Counted from the first letter of the stretch, positions 8,356-17,933 are shown. The stretch is 64,000 nucleotides of DNA from Peptoniphilus_A sp022767005 (GCF_050315115.1 NZ_JBNPOJ010000002.1:1-64000), one strand, 5' to 3'. Numbers and translations: made by a program. Notes: generated by a model from the letters alone, not told the origin.

Positions 8356-9312
8356 TCATTGCCATCTAAGGTCTGGTCCAAAAAATCTAATTGGCACAAA
8401 TTTTTGAAAAACTCGCGAAAAAACTCTATCAGTATAAGTTTCTGAAAGTTCTTTAGGCGATAAATTTGTAGAAATTAAAGTTTTTCTTCCTCGCAAAAGT
8501 CTTGTATTAATAATGTTAAAAATCTCTGATGTTGTAAAAGAATTTACAAGTTCAATACCAAGGTCATCTACGATTAAAAGATCGGACTCAAAGTACAAAT
8601 TGTACCTATCATCATCTATATTCTTAAACTTTCTATTTTCAATTGTATTTAAAATTTCATAGGCTGTCTGATAAATTACTATTGCGTCTTTATTTATAAG
8701 TTCAGAGGCTATGCAATTGAGTAAAAAGGTCTTGCCCTGACCTGTTGGTCCCCATAAAAGTAAATTTACATCATTTTTTTCATCAAAATTATTTATAAAA
8801 CTTTTTGAAATGGCAAGGATATTTTTCATATTTTCTCTTGGCGACATATTAAATTCTTCATAAACTTTTTCAGAAAAAACATTCAAATCAAATTTATCGA
8901 AATTTTCTTTGTCAAGCATATAGGAAATTGAGCTCATGTCGTATAGTTCAGATACAATTAATTTCTTTAAGCAGTGGCATTTCTCATTGTCTTCATTGAT
9001 ACCTGTATCATGACAATCCTTGCAAGTGTATATCTCTTCTAGGTAATCTCTAGGATAACCCATTTTTTCTAAAAACTCCATCTTTTTAAGTTTTAATTTA
9101 TAAATTTTTTCTGACTGCTCTATGGATTTATCTTGATTTGGATTTTTTATCTGTTCAATGGAAGCCCTTAGAGCAATATCTCTAATAAGTCCGTCGATTT
9201 CTCTCACTTCTGGAATTTTTTTGTAAATTTCTTCCACTCTTTTTTCATGAGTTTCAATATTTTTCTTTCTCAAGTTTTCGTAATAATTACTTATCTTTGC
9301 CGTGAGTTCCAT
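8356..9312 (-). CDS. DnaC/DnaI-like replicative helicase loader ATPase
   Basis: A 318-residue AAA+ ATPase. The N-terminal half holds a likely zinc site, CKDC at 97-100 with CHC at 112-114. The C-terminal AAA+ part has Walker A WGPTGQGKT (187-195) and Walker B LLIVDDLG (near 247), and ends in an Arg-rich region typical of DnaC/DnaI/IstB proteins. It should load the replicative helicase onto DNA. An ATG at 9312 is chosen with AGGTG six bases upstream; a GTG at 9321 is an alternative. It overlaps the DnaD-like gene by 26 bases, and the pairing of DnaD-like and DnaC-like genes is the classic Firmicutes primosome arrangement. Confidence 0.92.
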   Translation of the reverse strand: MELTAKISNYYENLRKKNIETHEKRVEEIYKKIPEVREIDGLIRDIALRASIEQIKNPNQDKSIEQSEKIYKLKLKKMEFLEKMGYPRDYLEEIYTCKDCHDTGINEDNEKCHCLKKLIVSELYDMSSISYMLDKENFDKFDLNVFSEKVYEEFNMSPRENMKNILAISKSFINNFDEKNDVNLLLWGPTGQGKTFLLNCIASELINKDAIVIYQTAYEILNTIENRKFKNIDDDRYNLYFESDLLIVDDLGIELVNSFTTSEIFNIINTRLLRGRKTLISTNLSPKELSETYTDRVFSRVFQKFVPIRFFGPDLRWQ

Positions 9313-10297
9313 AATCAACACCTAATTTTTTAAAACCTTCACGCTGTTTTCGCATTGCAACATCAACTAATTCATCTTCTGAATATTTATCTGTAATTTG
9401 CTTAAAATTATGAAAAGCAGTTGGTTTTCTCTTTTTCTTCTTTTGGTCCTTTTCTTCAATCTCTTCAACTGAATTAATGTTAAGTTCCCTCCATTTTCTC
9501 AAAATAGCATCAACATAATTTACATTTGGCTTAGAAATTTTTGAAGTTCTATTGCAAGCGGCGAGGATTAAATCCTTTGAAAAATTAAATTCATCAAACC
9601 AAGAATTAATAATATTAAAATCAGCTTGAGAAAATTTTTTGTCCACTCCAATATACCTCATGACCTTTTTATATCTATAATATTTTACATCGTGTTCAAT
9701 GTAAGATTTTTCAACATCTTCCATGGTCCTAATATTATCACGGGACCAATTCCTTACAACTTTTTCAGCATAGGAAACACTGTAAATTCCCTTAATTTCC
9801 GTTGTATAAAAAAATGCCTCTTCGATTAAATCAGCTGGCATATTGTAAGATGTAATCCAATTAATAATATCAATTTTTTTCATTGGAGCAATAGGTTCTC
9901 TCATCAAAAATTCTACTCGAGTAAGTAAATTTGCATAAACGGGATTCTCTACAATTTCCGAGTAACCCTTGTCCTTCTTTTTTTCTTCTTTCAAATTGTA
10001 AACATTTTTAATATAAAGTTCCTTTAAATTAACAAACTTTATCTTTTCATTTTCTATTTCAACTATGCCCATCTTCTGCCAATATTGCCAAGCTCTATTG
10101 ACATCAGATTCCAGTATGCCAAGGTAATCGGCGAGTTTTTCATTAGTCAAGTCTTCTCTATTTTCCTTTGCAAATTTGTATCCGAGGATATAAACTTTAA
10201 CAAATTCACCATTGGCACCTGGCATAAAATCATTTATAAAAATATTTTCTATGGAAGTTTCTCCAAGGTCATATTTATTTTTTTCAAGTAAAAACAT
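9287..10297 (-). CDS. DnaD-domain primosomal protein
   Basis: A 336-residue protein with two parts typical of DnaD/DnaB-like replication restart and initiation proteins. An N-terminal winged-helix part (about 1-110) contains NEKLADYLGILESDVNRAWQ. One or two DnaD-type C-terminal helical domains follow (about 130-200 and 215-285), with the usual YxxxIxxWxxx pattern (FNIINSWFDEFNF). The tail is Lys-rich (KKKKRK near 290). It should help DnaA-dependent initiation and helicase loading together with the overlapping DnaC-like gene. Its start lies 3 bases after the GNAT gene, so it is within an operon. Which of the B. subtilis DnaB or DnaD roles it fills cannot be told. Confidence 0.88.
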   Translation of the reverse strand: MFLLEKNKYDLGETSIENIFINDFMPGANGEFVKVYILGYKFAKENREDLTNEKLADYLGILESDVNRAWQYWQKMGIVEIENEKIKFVNLKELYIKNVYNLKEEKKKDKGYSEIVENPVYANLLTRVEFLMREPIAPMKKIDIINWITSYNMPADLIEEAFFYTTEIKGIYSVSYAEKVVRNWSRDNIRTMEDVEKSYIEHDVKYYRYKKVMRYIGVDKKFSQADFNIINSWFDEFNFSKDLILAACNRTSKISKPNVNYVDAILRKWRELNINSVEEIEEKDQKKKKRKPTAFHNFKQITDKYSEDELVDVAMRKQREGFKKLGVDYGTHGKDK

Positions 10298-10300
10298 ATC

Positions 10301-10873
10301 TCACCAATCTCTTTCAAGGTCTAGTTCCATTTTTATGGCGTAATAAAAAGTTCTATTAAAAATAATTTTAAAGGATTTGCTGTTATTTTTAAAATCCAAA
10401 TTATTTTCCTCATATTTTCCATTAGTAAAGCGCATAAGGAACTCATACTTTTTTGTAAATCCAAGGCTATTGTAAACTTTTTTTGCTCTTTTGTTGTAAT
10501 CTGCTACAAATAAAATTATCTTTTTAAAATTTCTACTCTTTAGATAGTCTAAAAATATTTTTAGAATTTTTTTGCCAATGCCCTTATCTACATAATTTGG
10601 GTCAAGCACTATTCCAAGTTCTCCTCTTTTTAAAAAAATATTAATATTTTTTAAGGATAAGTAGCCAATTACTTTTTCTTCTAAAAGAATTACATAATAC
10701 TCTGAAAAAGGTCTCTTAGTCTTCCAATTAAACCAAGCAATAATATTTTCTTCTCCATCTTCAATAAAATTGTATTCTAAAAACAAAATTGAATTATGTT
10801 TTCCCCAATTTCTAAAAGTAAAAACATCCTCTACTTCCATTTTTCTAAAACTAAGAGCTGAAAAATTTTCCAT
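10301..10873 (-). CDS. GNAT-family N-acetyltransferase
   Basis: A 190-residue protein with the GNAT fold: ELGIVLDPNYVDKGIGKKIL is the motif A acetyl-CoA loop (Gly-x-Gly-Lys near residue 100), followed by ILFVADYNKRAKKVYNSLGF, which is motif B with the typical Asn and Tyr. The C-terminal 40 residues are extra and rich in Asn, Lys and Phe. It acetylates an unknown amine; RimI-like protein acetylation or small-molecule modification are both possible. The ATG at 10873 has GGAGG upstream. It is first in the operon that continues into the primosome genes. Confidence 0.85.
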   Translation of the reverse strand: MENFSALSFRKMEVEDVFTFRNWGKHNSILFLEYNFIEDGEENIIAWFNWKTKRPFSEYYVILLEEKVIGYLSLKNINIFLKRGELGIVLDPNYVDKGIGKKILKIFLDYLKSRNFKKIILFVADYNKRAKKVYNSLGFTKKYEFLMRFTNGKYEENNLDFKNNSKSFKIIFNRTFYYAIKMELDLERDW

Positions 10874-11064
10874 AAGAGCCTCCGTACAAGTTATTATATA
10901 CTATTTTATAATCTCTATAAAGATTTATCGCTTATTAAATATTAATTTTGTAATTTACATAATCTTTTACAGTGTTTAAATATATTTTATTTTTTTCAAT
11001 TTATGTTAAAATAAAGTAAAGTTAGTAAAAAAAAATTATACAATTCGTAACAGGGAGAATCTTT

Positions 11065-11550
11065 ATGAAAAAAAATGAAAATTTAGATGAAATAGATATC
11101 GAAATTTTAGAACTTTTAAGAAAAAATGGAAGAATGAGTCATGAAGATATTTCAAAACAGTTAAATCTTACAAGACCTGCAATCCACAGAAGAATATACA
11201 AAATGGAAGATGCTGGTTTTATTAAGGGATATAAAGTCTTAGTTGATTGGCAAAAAATTGGCTACAATGTAGACACTTATGTCCTTGCAAAAGTTAATAC
11301 AAATAACTTTGAAAATTTAATTTCTAAAATAATGGAAATAAAAGATGAAAATTTTAAAATTTTTGAATGTTATAGAGTTACAGGCGAACATTGCATTATG
11401 TTAAGAATAAAAACTGTAAATACTTCAGACCTCACAAGGTTTTATGATATGATTTTAAAGATAGATGGAATACTTGATACAAAAACTCTATTAATTCTCT
11501 ATTCAGAAAAGGGAAGCAACGAAATTTTCACAAGAATTGATAAAAAATAA
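11065..11550 (+). CDS. Lrp/AsnC-family transcriptional regulator
   Basis: A 161-residue DNA-binding protein with an N-terminal winged helix-turn-helix (residues 8-65; MSHEDISKQLNLTRPAIHRR). A C-terminal RAM/AsnC domain (about 75-150; YRVTGEHCIMLRIKT) in this family binds amino acids and drives oligomerisation. Length is normal. GGGAG precedes the ATG. It ends only 14 bases before walR, so it appears to be the first gene of the walRK operon, an unusual neighbour. Its ligand and targets are unknown. Confidence 0.92.
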   Translation: MKKNENLDEIDIEILELLRKNGRMSHEDISKQLNLTRPAIHRRIYKMEDAGFIKGYKVLVDWQKIGYNVDTYVLAKVNTNNFENLISKIMEIKDENFKIFECYRVTGEHCIMLRIKTVNTSDLTRFYDMILKIDGILDTKTLLILYSEKGSNEIFTRIDKK

Positions 11551-11564
11551 CAAAGGATGGTTTT

Positions 11565-12269
11565 ATGGAAGAGAAGATACTCGTAGTAGACGACGAATCT
11601 GCAATTTCTGAAATTATAAAATTTAATTTTGAAAAAGAAGGATATATAATTGACACTGCCGACAACGGCAAAAGTGCAATTGAACTTGCAGGCGAGAACA
11701 ATTACGGTTTAATTCTACTTGACATTATGATGCCAAAATTAAATGGGTTTGAGGCCCTTAGAGAAATAAGAAAATTTTCTGATGTACCTGTTATTATGCT
11801 AACAGCTAGAGAGGATGAAGTTGATAAAGTCCTTGGGCTTGAGCTTGGTGCAGATGATTATGTGGTTAAACCTTTCTCTATGAGAGAACTCCTTGCAAGA
11901 GTAAAGGCAGTTCTAAGACGCTTTGATTCACAAGAAAAAAAGGAAGAAGATACAAAAGTCTTAAAGGTAATGGACCTTGAGATCGACTTAAATAAATATC
12001 AAGTTAAGAGAAATGGTGAAAACATCGAACTCACTCTTCGCGAATTTGAACTTTTAAAATATTTAGCTTCACATCCCGGTATAGTTTTTTCAAGAGAAGA
12101 ACTCCTTGAAGAAGTTTGGGAATATGAATATTATGGCGATATAAGAACAGTTGATGTAACTGTAAGAAGACTCCGTGAAAAAATCGAAGATGAAAATAAA
12201 GATTTTAAATACATCAAGACTAAAAGGGGAGTTGGATACTTATTTGCAGCAGATAGTGGAGAATCCTAA
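11565..12269 (+). CDS. walR: Essential response regulator WalR (YycF)
   Basis: A 234-residue OmpR/PhoB-type regulator. The receiver domain (about 1-120) has acidic residues VVDDE at 8-12, phospho-acceptor Asp53 in LLDIMMPK and the conserved Lys in VVKPFS. The winged-helix DNA-binding domain (about 130-230) includes LTLREFELLKYLASHPG and RTVDVTVRRLREKIE. In Firmicutes WalR controls peptidoglycan hydrolase genes. It is followed without a gap by walK (TAATG overlap) and then yycH, yycI and walJ, which fixes the identity. The start has an AAGGATGG ribosome site. The operon is transcribed toward the origin, against the leftward replication fork. Confidence 0.96.
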   Translation: MEEKILVVDDESAISEIIKFNFEKEGYIIDTADNGKSAIELAGENNYGLILLDIMMPKLNGFEALREIRKFSDVPVIMLTAREDEVDKVLGLELGADDYVVKPFSMRELLARVKAVLRRFDSQEKKEEDTKVLKVMDLEIDLNKYQVKRNGENIELTLREFELLKYLASHPGIVFSREELLEEVWEYEYYGDIRTVDVTVRRLREKIEDENKDFKYIKTKRGVGYLFAADSGES

Positions 12270-14068
12270 TGAGCCACTCTATTAAATCGAGATTTGTTTT
12301 AATTTACGTTGTACTTGTTCTAATCTCCATGTTTATCGCTTCTACCTTTATAATAGATAGACTTGAAAATGTGCAGATAGAAACTGCAACTACTTCCATG
12401 GTAAAAACCATGGACACACTTGCAACTACAACTTCAGCTTTTTTTAAAGATAATAATTATAAAACACTACCCCAGCTTGATGCAACCCTAAAAGACTGGG
12501 GTATTTCCAGTGAAGAATCTGCTTACATTATTTCTTCTGATGAAGCTCCAAAAATACTTGCAAGCACAAAAAATATTTCATCCGATGATTTAAAGGATGC
12601 CTACAACTATAAATTTATTGAGCCAAAACTTGTAATGGATGCATTAAAGGGCAATACTCGCGAAAAAATTGTTGAATATAAAAACGAAGGCAGCGTTGAA
12701 AAGCATATTGCAAGACCAATTTTATCTGGCGACGGAAAAATTCTTGCAATTATTTATATGACGAGAAATTTAAATTCTATTTATTCTGTAATAGAAGACT
12801 CAAAAGTAATAATTACTTATGCAACTATTATTTCTCTTATCACCACATCAATTTTGGGATATTTTATCGCCAACTCCATTTCTGGTCCAATTCGTGCTAT
12901 CACAAAAAAGGCAAAAGCCATGGCAAAGGGTAATTTTAACCAAAGCGTTGAAGTTAAAAGCGACGACGAAATTGGCGAATTAGGTCTGATGTTTAACTTT
13001 TTAACAAAGGAACTTCGCGAAACCATAGAAAAAATGGATCTTGAAAAGTCAAAGCTAAACACAATTTTTAATTATATGGCTGAAGGTGTAATTGCCATTG
13101 ACAGAAATAATAAATTGATCCACGCAAATTCTATTGCCAAGAAAATTTTAAATATTTCTGAAAAGGACTTTAACCGTGAAATAAATTTAAAGAGTATAAA
13201 TCTTTACAATATCGACTACAAAAATGAAGATACTCTAAAGGGCGAAGAGCTTACAAAAATTTCCGACACTTTCTACAAAATTAAGTATGCCCCATATAAA
13301 TCCGATGCCCTTATAAACTCTGGACTAATAATTGTACTCCAAGATGTAAATAAGGAACATATGCTTGATATTATGCGCAAGGAATTTGTGGCAAATGTAA
13401 GTCATGAATTAAAGACTCCAATTACTACAATTAAATCTTACACAGAAACTCTTTTGGATAGCGAACTAGACTCTGATTCTGAAAAGAAATTTTTAAAAGT
13501 AATCGACAGAGAAAATTCAAGAATGTCTAGGATTGTTACAGATCTTTTATCTCTATCAAATATAGACTACAACAAGGACAATTTGAATTTAGTAAAATTT
13601 GATACCTATGAATTTATTGACGAGGCTATTGAATCTCAATCACTACTTATCACGCAAAAGCATCACAAAATCGAATTCGACATTGCCATGGACATAAAGG
13701 ACATTTACGCCGACAGAAATGGTGCTGACCAAATTCTTACAAATATTATTTCCAACGCCTGCAAGTACACTCCAGACTTTGGAAAAATTTCAATATTTGC
13801 AAAAAATGTTGGAGATTTTGTTGAAATAAAAGTCTCAGACAATGGCATTGGCATACCAAAGGAAGATCTTCCACGAATTACAGAAAGATTTTACCGCGTG
13901 GAAAAGGGCAGAAGTAGAGAAATGGGCGGCACAGGGCTTGGTCTATCTATTGCCAACGAAATGATAAAATCCCTTGGTGGAAATTTAAAAGTAGAATCAG
14001 TTTTTGGCGAAGGCACAACAATTACTCTACTCTTTAAAACAGGTGATAAAGATGAAGAAATTTCATAG
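12269..14068 (+). CDS. walK: Sensor histidine kinase WalK (YycG)
   Basis: A 599-residue membrane kinase. Domains in order: first membrane helix (about 8-30), extracellular sensor (31-178), second helix (180-203), HAMP (204-258), PAS (262-365), HisKA with phospho-acceptor His379 in ANVSHELKTP, and HATPase_c with N box ISNACKYTP, G1 SDNGIGIP and G2 GGTGLGLS. It senses the state of the cell wall and phosphorylates WalR. The ATG overlaps the walR stop (TAATG), implying coupled translation. The length and architecture are typical of WalK, with a full extracellular PAS-like sensor. Confidence 0.96.
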   Translation: MSHSIKSRFVLIYVVLVLISMFIASTFIIDRLENVQIETATTSMVKTMDTLATTTSAFFKDNNYKTLPQLDATLKDWGISSEESAYIISSDEAPKILASTKNISSDDLKDAYNYKFIEPKLVMDALKGNTREKIVEYKNEGSVEKHIARPILSGDGKILAIIYMTRNLNSIYSVIEDSKVIITYATIISLITTSILGYFIANSISGPIRAITKKAKAMAKGNFNQSVEVKSDDEIGELGLMFNFLTKELRETIEKMDLEKSKLNTIFNYMAEGVIAIDRNNKLIHANSIAKKILNISEKDFNREINLKSINLYNIDYKNEDTLKGEELTKISDTFYKIKYAPYKSDALINSGLIIVLQDVNKEHMLDIMRKEFVANVSHELKTPITTIKSYTETLLDSELDSDSEKKFLKVIDRENSRMSRIVTDLLSLSNIDYNKDNLNLVKFDTYEFIDEAIESQSLLITQKHHKIEFDIAMDIKDIYADRNGADQILTNIISNACKYTPDFGKISIFAKNVGDFVEIKVSDNGIGIPKEDLPRITERFYRVEKGRSREMGGTGLGLSIANEMIKSLGGNLKVESVFGEGTTITLLFKTGDKDEEIS

Positions 14069-15389
14069 ATATTTATCCACTTTTGCAATAATGTTTTTAA
14101 TACTCCTACTGGTTTTCCAATCAAAAAATCTTTGGCTATCCTTTGACACGAGAGACGAAAATAAAAAAACAGTTGGAGATGTAAATGAATTTTTAAAAGA
14201 AATCTTAACTCCACAAAGAATTATTGCAAACTTAGGCGATAGAGAACATTACATGACTACGGACCTTTCTGAATATTGGAAAAAAACTGCCCAAAATATT
14301 TCTGAAAAACTACAAAAGGCAACTTCTGAAAATTTAAAATTAATTGGTACTGAAGAATATTTGAATCTACAAAAGAAAAAATCCATTATTTTTACATTTA
14401 ATTCGCCATTATCGGGGTCAGTTTTTGTAAATTTAATTGGCGACAATAGAAATAACAACGACATAAACCTTAGTGTAGACTCCATATATATATCTGAGCT
14501 TGGAGAAATTTACATTTCTGGTAGCAAAAACTTTTACAAATTAATGGATATTAAAGTAGATTTCCCCATAGACGACATTATAGCTGAAGTAAAGGAGAAG
14601 GGACTTCGCTCTGTAAATTTTTATGAAGCCTATGGAATTAAAAAGGATATTTATATTCCTAATGAAGATTATATTTCTCTTCAAAAGGTTTCCTATTTGT
14701 CTGGACTTTATAATCTTGAAGAAGATAAAAAATCTACTCTTGCCGAAAGGTTTTTAGACGTTCCCATTGATTACATTAGAGAAATTACCGTGGATGGCAA
14801 AAATACTTATATATACGAAAATGAGTACCTATCACTTTCCTATGACGGCATAATAGAATATTCTCTAGAATCACTTTTTGATGTGAAATCAAGAGATCTA
14901 AATAAATCCCTTAATAGAGCAGTGGAGTTTATTGCACAAAAAACTGGAATTAGCAATGGAATTTATCTTGAAAAAATTGAACCTTGTGACTACAACGGTA
15001 ATCTTGGATATAGGTTTTATTTTAACCTAAAAGACGGACAAATTCCTTTAGTGCTTCCTTCAAAGAAACACAGCTTTATTGAAATTGATGTATATTCTGA
15101 ATTTGTAAAAAATTATAGAGAGTATTACATTAGGAAGGACAACAACCCAATTTACAAAAAAGAAAAAATTTATCTTAAAGATATTCACAGAGTCATTAAT
15201 AAAAATAGAGATGTATTTAAAAATAATTCAACTATGGATGTTTTAAATTCAATAGAAAATTTGAATTTAGTATATCTAAGCTTTAATGATGTCGAGGCAA
15301 CTGAACCAATGCTTGCCTACGAAATTCTATATATGGGTAATATTTATTATTTTAACACAGAAACTGGAAAGTTAATGATGGTTAGGTAG
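14052..15389 (+). CDS. yycH: WalK-regulating membrane protein YycH
   Basis: A 445-residue protein with a single N-terminal membrane helix (about 9-26) and a large extracytoplasmic part. In Firmicutes YycH acts with YycI on WalK through the membrane. Identity rests on position between walK and yycI plus this architecture; sequence similarity within the family is low. The ATG at 14052 is chosen because AGGTG lies just upstream and the protein then starts MKKFHRYL with its membrane helix; it overlaps the walK end by 17 bases. An upstream in-frame ATG at 14004 would lie deep inside walK. The stop is 4 bases before yycI. Confidence 0.85.
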   Translation: MKKFHRYLSTFAIMFLILLLVFQSKNLWLSFDTRDENKKTVGDVNEFLKEILTPQRIIANLGDREHYMTTDLSEYWKKTAQNISEKLQKATSENLKLIGTEEYLNLQKKKSIIFTFNSPLSGSVFVNLIGDNRNNNDINLSVDSIYISELGEIYISGSKNFYKLMDIKVDFPIDDIIAEVKEKGLRSVNFYEAYGIKKDIYIPNEDYISLQKVSYLSGLYNLEEDKKSTLAERFLDVPIDYIREITVDGKNTYIYENEYLSLSYDGIIEYSLESLFDVKSRDLNKSLNRAVEFIAQKTGISNGIYLEKIEPCDYNGNLGYRFYFNLKDGQIPLVLPSKKHSFIEIDVYSEFVKNYREYYIRKDNNPIYKKEKIYLKDIHRVINKNRDVFKNNSTMDVLNSIENLNLVYLSFNDVEATEPMLAYEILYMGNIYYFNTETGKLMMVR

Positions 15390-15393
15390 TATT

Positions 15394-16242
15394 ATGGATT
15401 GGAAAAAAATTAAAAAAACTTTAATAATAGCACTCTTAGTTGCCAATGCAATTTTATTTTTCTACACAAATTATACAAATTTCAGACTAAGAAATGAATC
15501 TACAACAAGGGATTTTGTAAGAGAAGTAACAGAACTTTTAGCTGAAAAAAATATTAAGTTAGACACAAAAATCCCAAGAAAAACTAAAAAACTTCCATCA
15601 GTTTTAGTTTCCTTTGAAACTTCAACAGAGGAAGACATCAACGACAGATACTTTAATGGAAAGGGTCAAATTGCAAGGCCAAGTACAGATCTTGCAGAAA
15701 TTTCTTGTGGCAGCGAATATATAAATCTCGTTAATGGAAGACGATCCTTCTACGAAAATAGAACTAAGGAAAATAAATATAAAATTGACAGTTTAGAAGA
15801 AGCCCAAAATATTGCCCAAAAATTTTTATTAGACAAAAAATACGATACAAGGGATATTTATCTAAGTTATTACAAAATTGATGACGATAAATACATTTTA
15901 AATTACACAAAAATTTTCGACAGCATACCAGTAGAAAGTTCCTACACAAATTTTGTCATCGACTCGCGAGGTGTAATGTCAATGGATAGACTTTGGCTAA
16001 ATGTAATGGATAAATCCGACCAAAAAATATATCTAGCACCTGCACCACGTGCACTCTTGACACTATTAAATAAGGTGGATTATTACAACAAGACCATAGA
16101 AAAAATTATCCCTTGCTTTTATTTTAATCCCGAAGACCAGGGCTATATTGAAGACATAACTCGTGCAGTAAATGGTCGTGCAATCCCAGCTTGGAAAGTA
16201 GAATTTGCTGACGGAGAATACACAGTCCTATCCAATTACTAA
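15394..16242 (+). CDS. yycI: WalK-regulating membrane protein YycI
   Basis: A 282-residue protein with one N-terminal membrane helix (about 9-25, ALLVANAILFFYTNY) and an extracytoplasmic domain. The C-terminal part resembles the YycI fold, ending WKVEFADGEYTVLSNY. It would bind YycH and WalK at the membrane and adjust kinase activity. The N-terminal DWKKIKKTLIIALL is characteristic of YycI. It lies 4 bases after yycH and about 47 bases before walJ. Confidence 0.88.
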   Translation: MDWKKIKKTLIIALLVANAILFFYTNYTNFRLRNESTTRDFVREVTELLAEKNIKLDTKIPRKTKKLPSVLVSFETSTEEDINDRYFNGKGQIARPSTDLAEISCGSEYINLVNGRRSFYENRTKENKYKIDSLEEAQNIAQKFLLDKKYDTRDIYLSYYKIDDDKYILNYTKIFDSIPVESSYTNFVIDSRGVMSMDRLWLNVMDKSDQKIYLAPAPRALLTLLNKVDYYNKTIEKIIPCFYFNPEDQGYIEDITRAVNGRAIPAWKVEFADGEYTVLSNY

Positions 16243-16289
16243 GCTTAACAAATAAATGGCGCTGTGTTAGAATAAGCTTGGAGGTTTTT

Positions 16290-17075
16290 ATGAAATTTTG
16301 CTCATTGGCAAGTGGCTCTAGTGGCAACTGCCAATATATTGAATATAAAAATACAAAAATTATTATAGATGCTGGACTTTCAGGCAAAAAAATTGAAGAC
16401 AACTTAGAAAAAATTGGAGTAAAGGCAAGCGAAATCGATGCAATTTTAGTTACTCACGAGCACATTGACCACATAAAATCTGTGGGAGTTTTGTCGAGAA
16501 GACATAATATAAAAGTTTTTTCCAATATGATGACTCTTGATGGAATGCTTCCTATTGTGAAAAAGCTTGACCCAAAAAACACTTTTATCTTTGAAAATGG
16601 AAAGAGCTTTACCTTTAAAGACTTAGAAATTATGCCTATTTCTACTTTTCACGACTGTGCAAGTGGTTGTGGTTTTGTGGTAACTGGCGACAAAAAAATT
16701 TCGCTTCTCACAGACACAGGTTGGGTAAACGCAGATGCAATGGAAAAAATGGACGGTTCTGACCTTTTTTATCTTGAATCAAATCACGATGTTGATATGT
16801 TAATAAACGGAACTTATCCTTATCCCACAAAACAAAGAATTTTGTCTACAAAGGGACATCTTTCCAATGAAAATGCAGCAGAAGTCCTATCAATGATGTT
16901 AAAGAAGAAAAAAGAAAAAATTTTATTGGGACACCTTTCATCTGACAACAATTTGCCAGAATTAGCACTAAAGACAGTTAAGGATTTGCTCTCAGCCGAA
17001 CATAAAGAAAATAATGTAGACTACACAATAGATGTTGCACCAAGATTTTTGCCATCGGAAGTGTTTGAACTTTAA
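16290..17075 (+). CDS. walJ: WalJ (YycJ) metallo-beta-lactamase-fold hydrolase
   Basis: A 261-residue cytosolic metallo-beta-lactamase-fold protein. It has the metal motif THEHIDHI near residue 55, further metal ligands in STFHDCASG and LLTDTG, and the final LLGHLSSDNN. It is the usual last member of walRK operons; related enzymes have been reported as 5'-3' exonucleases, and its link to wall control is indirect. The ATG at 16290 has GGAGG six bases upstream; an in-frame TTG at 16278 lacks such a site. surE follows 12 bases later. Confidence 0.93.
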   Translation: MKFCSLASGSSGNCQYIEYKNTKIIIDAGLSGKKIEDNLEKIGVKASEIDAILVTHEHIDHIKSVGVLSRRHNIKVFSNMMTLDGMLPIVKKLDPKNTFIFENGKSFTFKDLEIMPISTFHDCASGCGFVVTGDKKISLLTDTGWVNADAMEKMDGSDLFYLESNHDVDMLINGTYPYPTKQRILSTKGHLSNENAAEVLSMMLKKKKEKILLGHLSSDNNLPELALKTVKDLLSAEHKENNVDYTIDVAPRFLPSEVFEL

Positions 17076-17087
17076 AGGGAGGAAAAT

Positions 17088-17834
17088 TTGAATATACTAG
17101 TTACTAATGACGACGGAATTAACGCCGAAGGTATAGAAGTCCTAGCAAAGGCACTTATTAAAGAGGGACACAAAATTACAATCGCAGCACCAAATGTTGA
17201 AAATTCAGGAAAATCCCATGCAATAACTTTTAAAAGTCCACTAATTGTACAAGATACAAAATTAGAAGGACTTGAAGATGTAAGAAGCCTTTGCGTATAT
17301 GGCACACCAGCTGATTGTGTAAGAGCGGCAGTACATCTTTTAGACGAAAAATTCGACTACTGTTTCTCTGGGATTAACTCTGGATTTAACACAGCCACAA
17401 ATGTACTCTACTCAGGCACAGTTTCTGCAGCCATCGAAGCAAATTTATTTAACATACCGGCAATTGCAGTATCAGCTCAATGGGTTAAGGGTCATTCAAA
17501 ATTTGAAACAGCAGCAAAAGTTGCAATGGATGTTTTTAATAAGCTTGAAGATTTTAAAAAGTTGCAAGTTTTAAATATTAATGTTCCCTATCTCGATTAC
17601 GAAGAATTAAAGGGAATAGAGGTCTGCAAAGTTGGTGCCGATGTCATGAGCATATATGACATATCAGAAGACGGCGAAGGTTACAACATGAAGCTAAGGG
17701 GCTTTCCAAAGGAAAATAGCACCAATGATTCAGATGTATATTTTCTTGGACAAAACTATGCCACAGTAAGTCCACTTTTATACGATGTTACAAACTTAAC
17801 TCTAATAAATGAATTAAAGGAAATTTTAAAATAA
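17088..17834 (+). CDS. surE: 5'/3'-nucleotidase SurE
   Basis: A 248-residue metal-dependent phosphatase that removes phosphate from nucleoside monophosphates. The N-terminal NILVTNDDGINAEGI carries the paired metal-binding Asp residues, and GTPADCVRAAV, SGINSGFNT and YSGTVSAA are the other family motifs. Length fits. The start codon is TTG at 17088 with GGGAGG seven bases upstream. It follows walJ by 12 bases, so it may share the walRK transcript. Confidence 0.95.
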   Translation: MNILVTNDDGINAEGIEVLAKALIKEGHKITIAAPNVENSGKSHAITFKSPLIVQDTKLEGLEDVRSLCVYGTPADCVRAAVHLLDEKFDYCFSGINSGFNTATNVLYSGTVSAAIEANLFNIPAIAVSAQWVKGHSKFETAAKVAMDVFNKLEDFKKLQVLNINVPYLDYEELKGIEVCKVGADVMSIYDISEDGEGYNMKLRGFPKENSTNDSDVYFLGQNYATVSPLLYDVTNLTLINELKEILK

Positions 17835-17850
17835 ATTCTAGGAGAAAATC

Positions 17851-17922
17851 GTGAACTACAAATTTACCCTAATATTTTTAATAATTTTAATTTTTGGAAT
17901 ATTTTTAAGAACTATAATGTAA
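17851..17922 (+). CDS. Possible 23-residue hydrophobic membrane peptide
   Basis: A short frame with AGGAG six bases before a GTG start. It encodes MNYKFTLIFLIILIFG and then IFLRTIM, a single membrane-spanning helix with a basic residue at each end. It sits 16 bases after surE and just before a terminator, as the last unit of the walRK-surE transcript. No homologue is known to me. The ribosome site and composition support it; at this length chance cannot be excluded. Confidence 0.45.
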   Translation: MNYKFTLIFLIILIFGIFLRTIM

Positions 17923-17933
17923 GCTATGCACCT

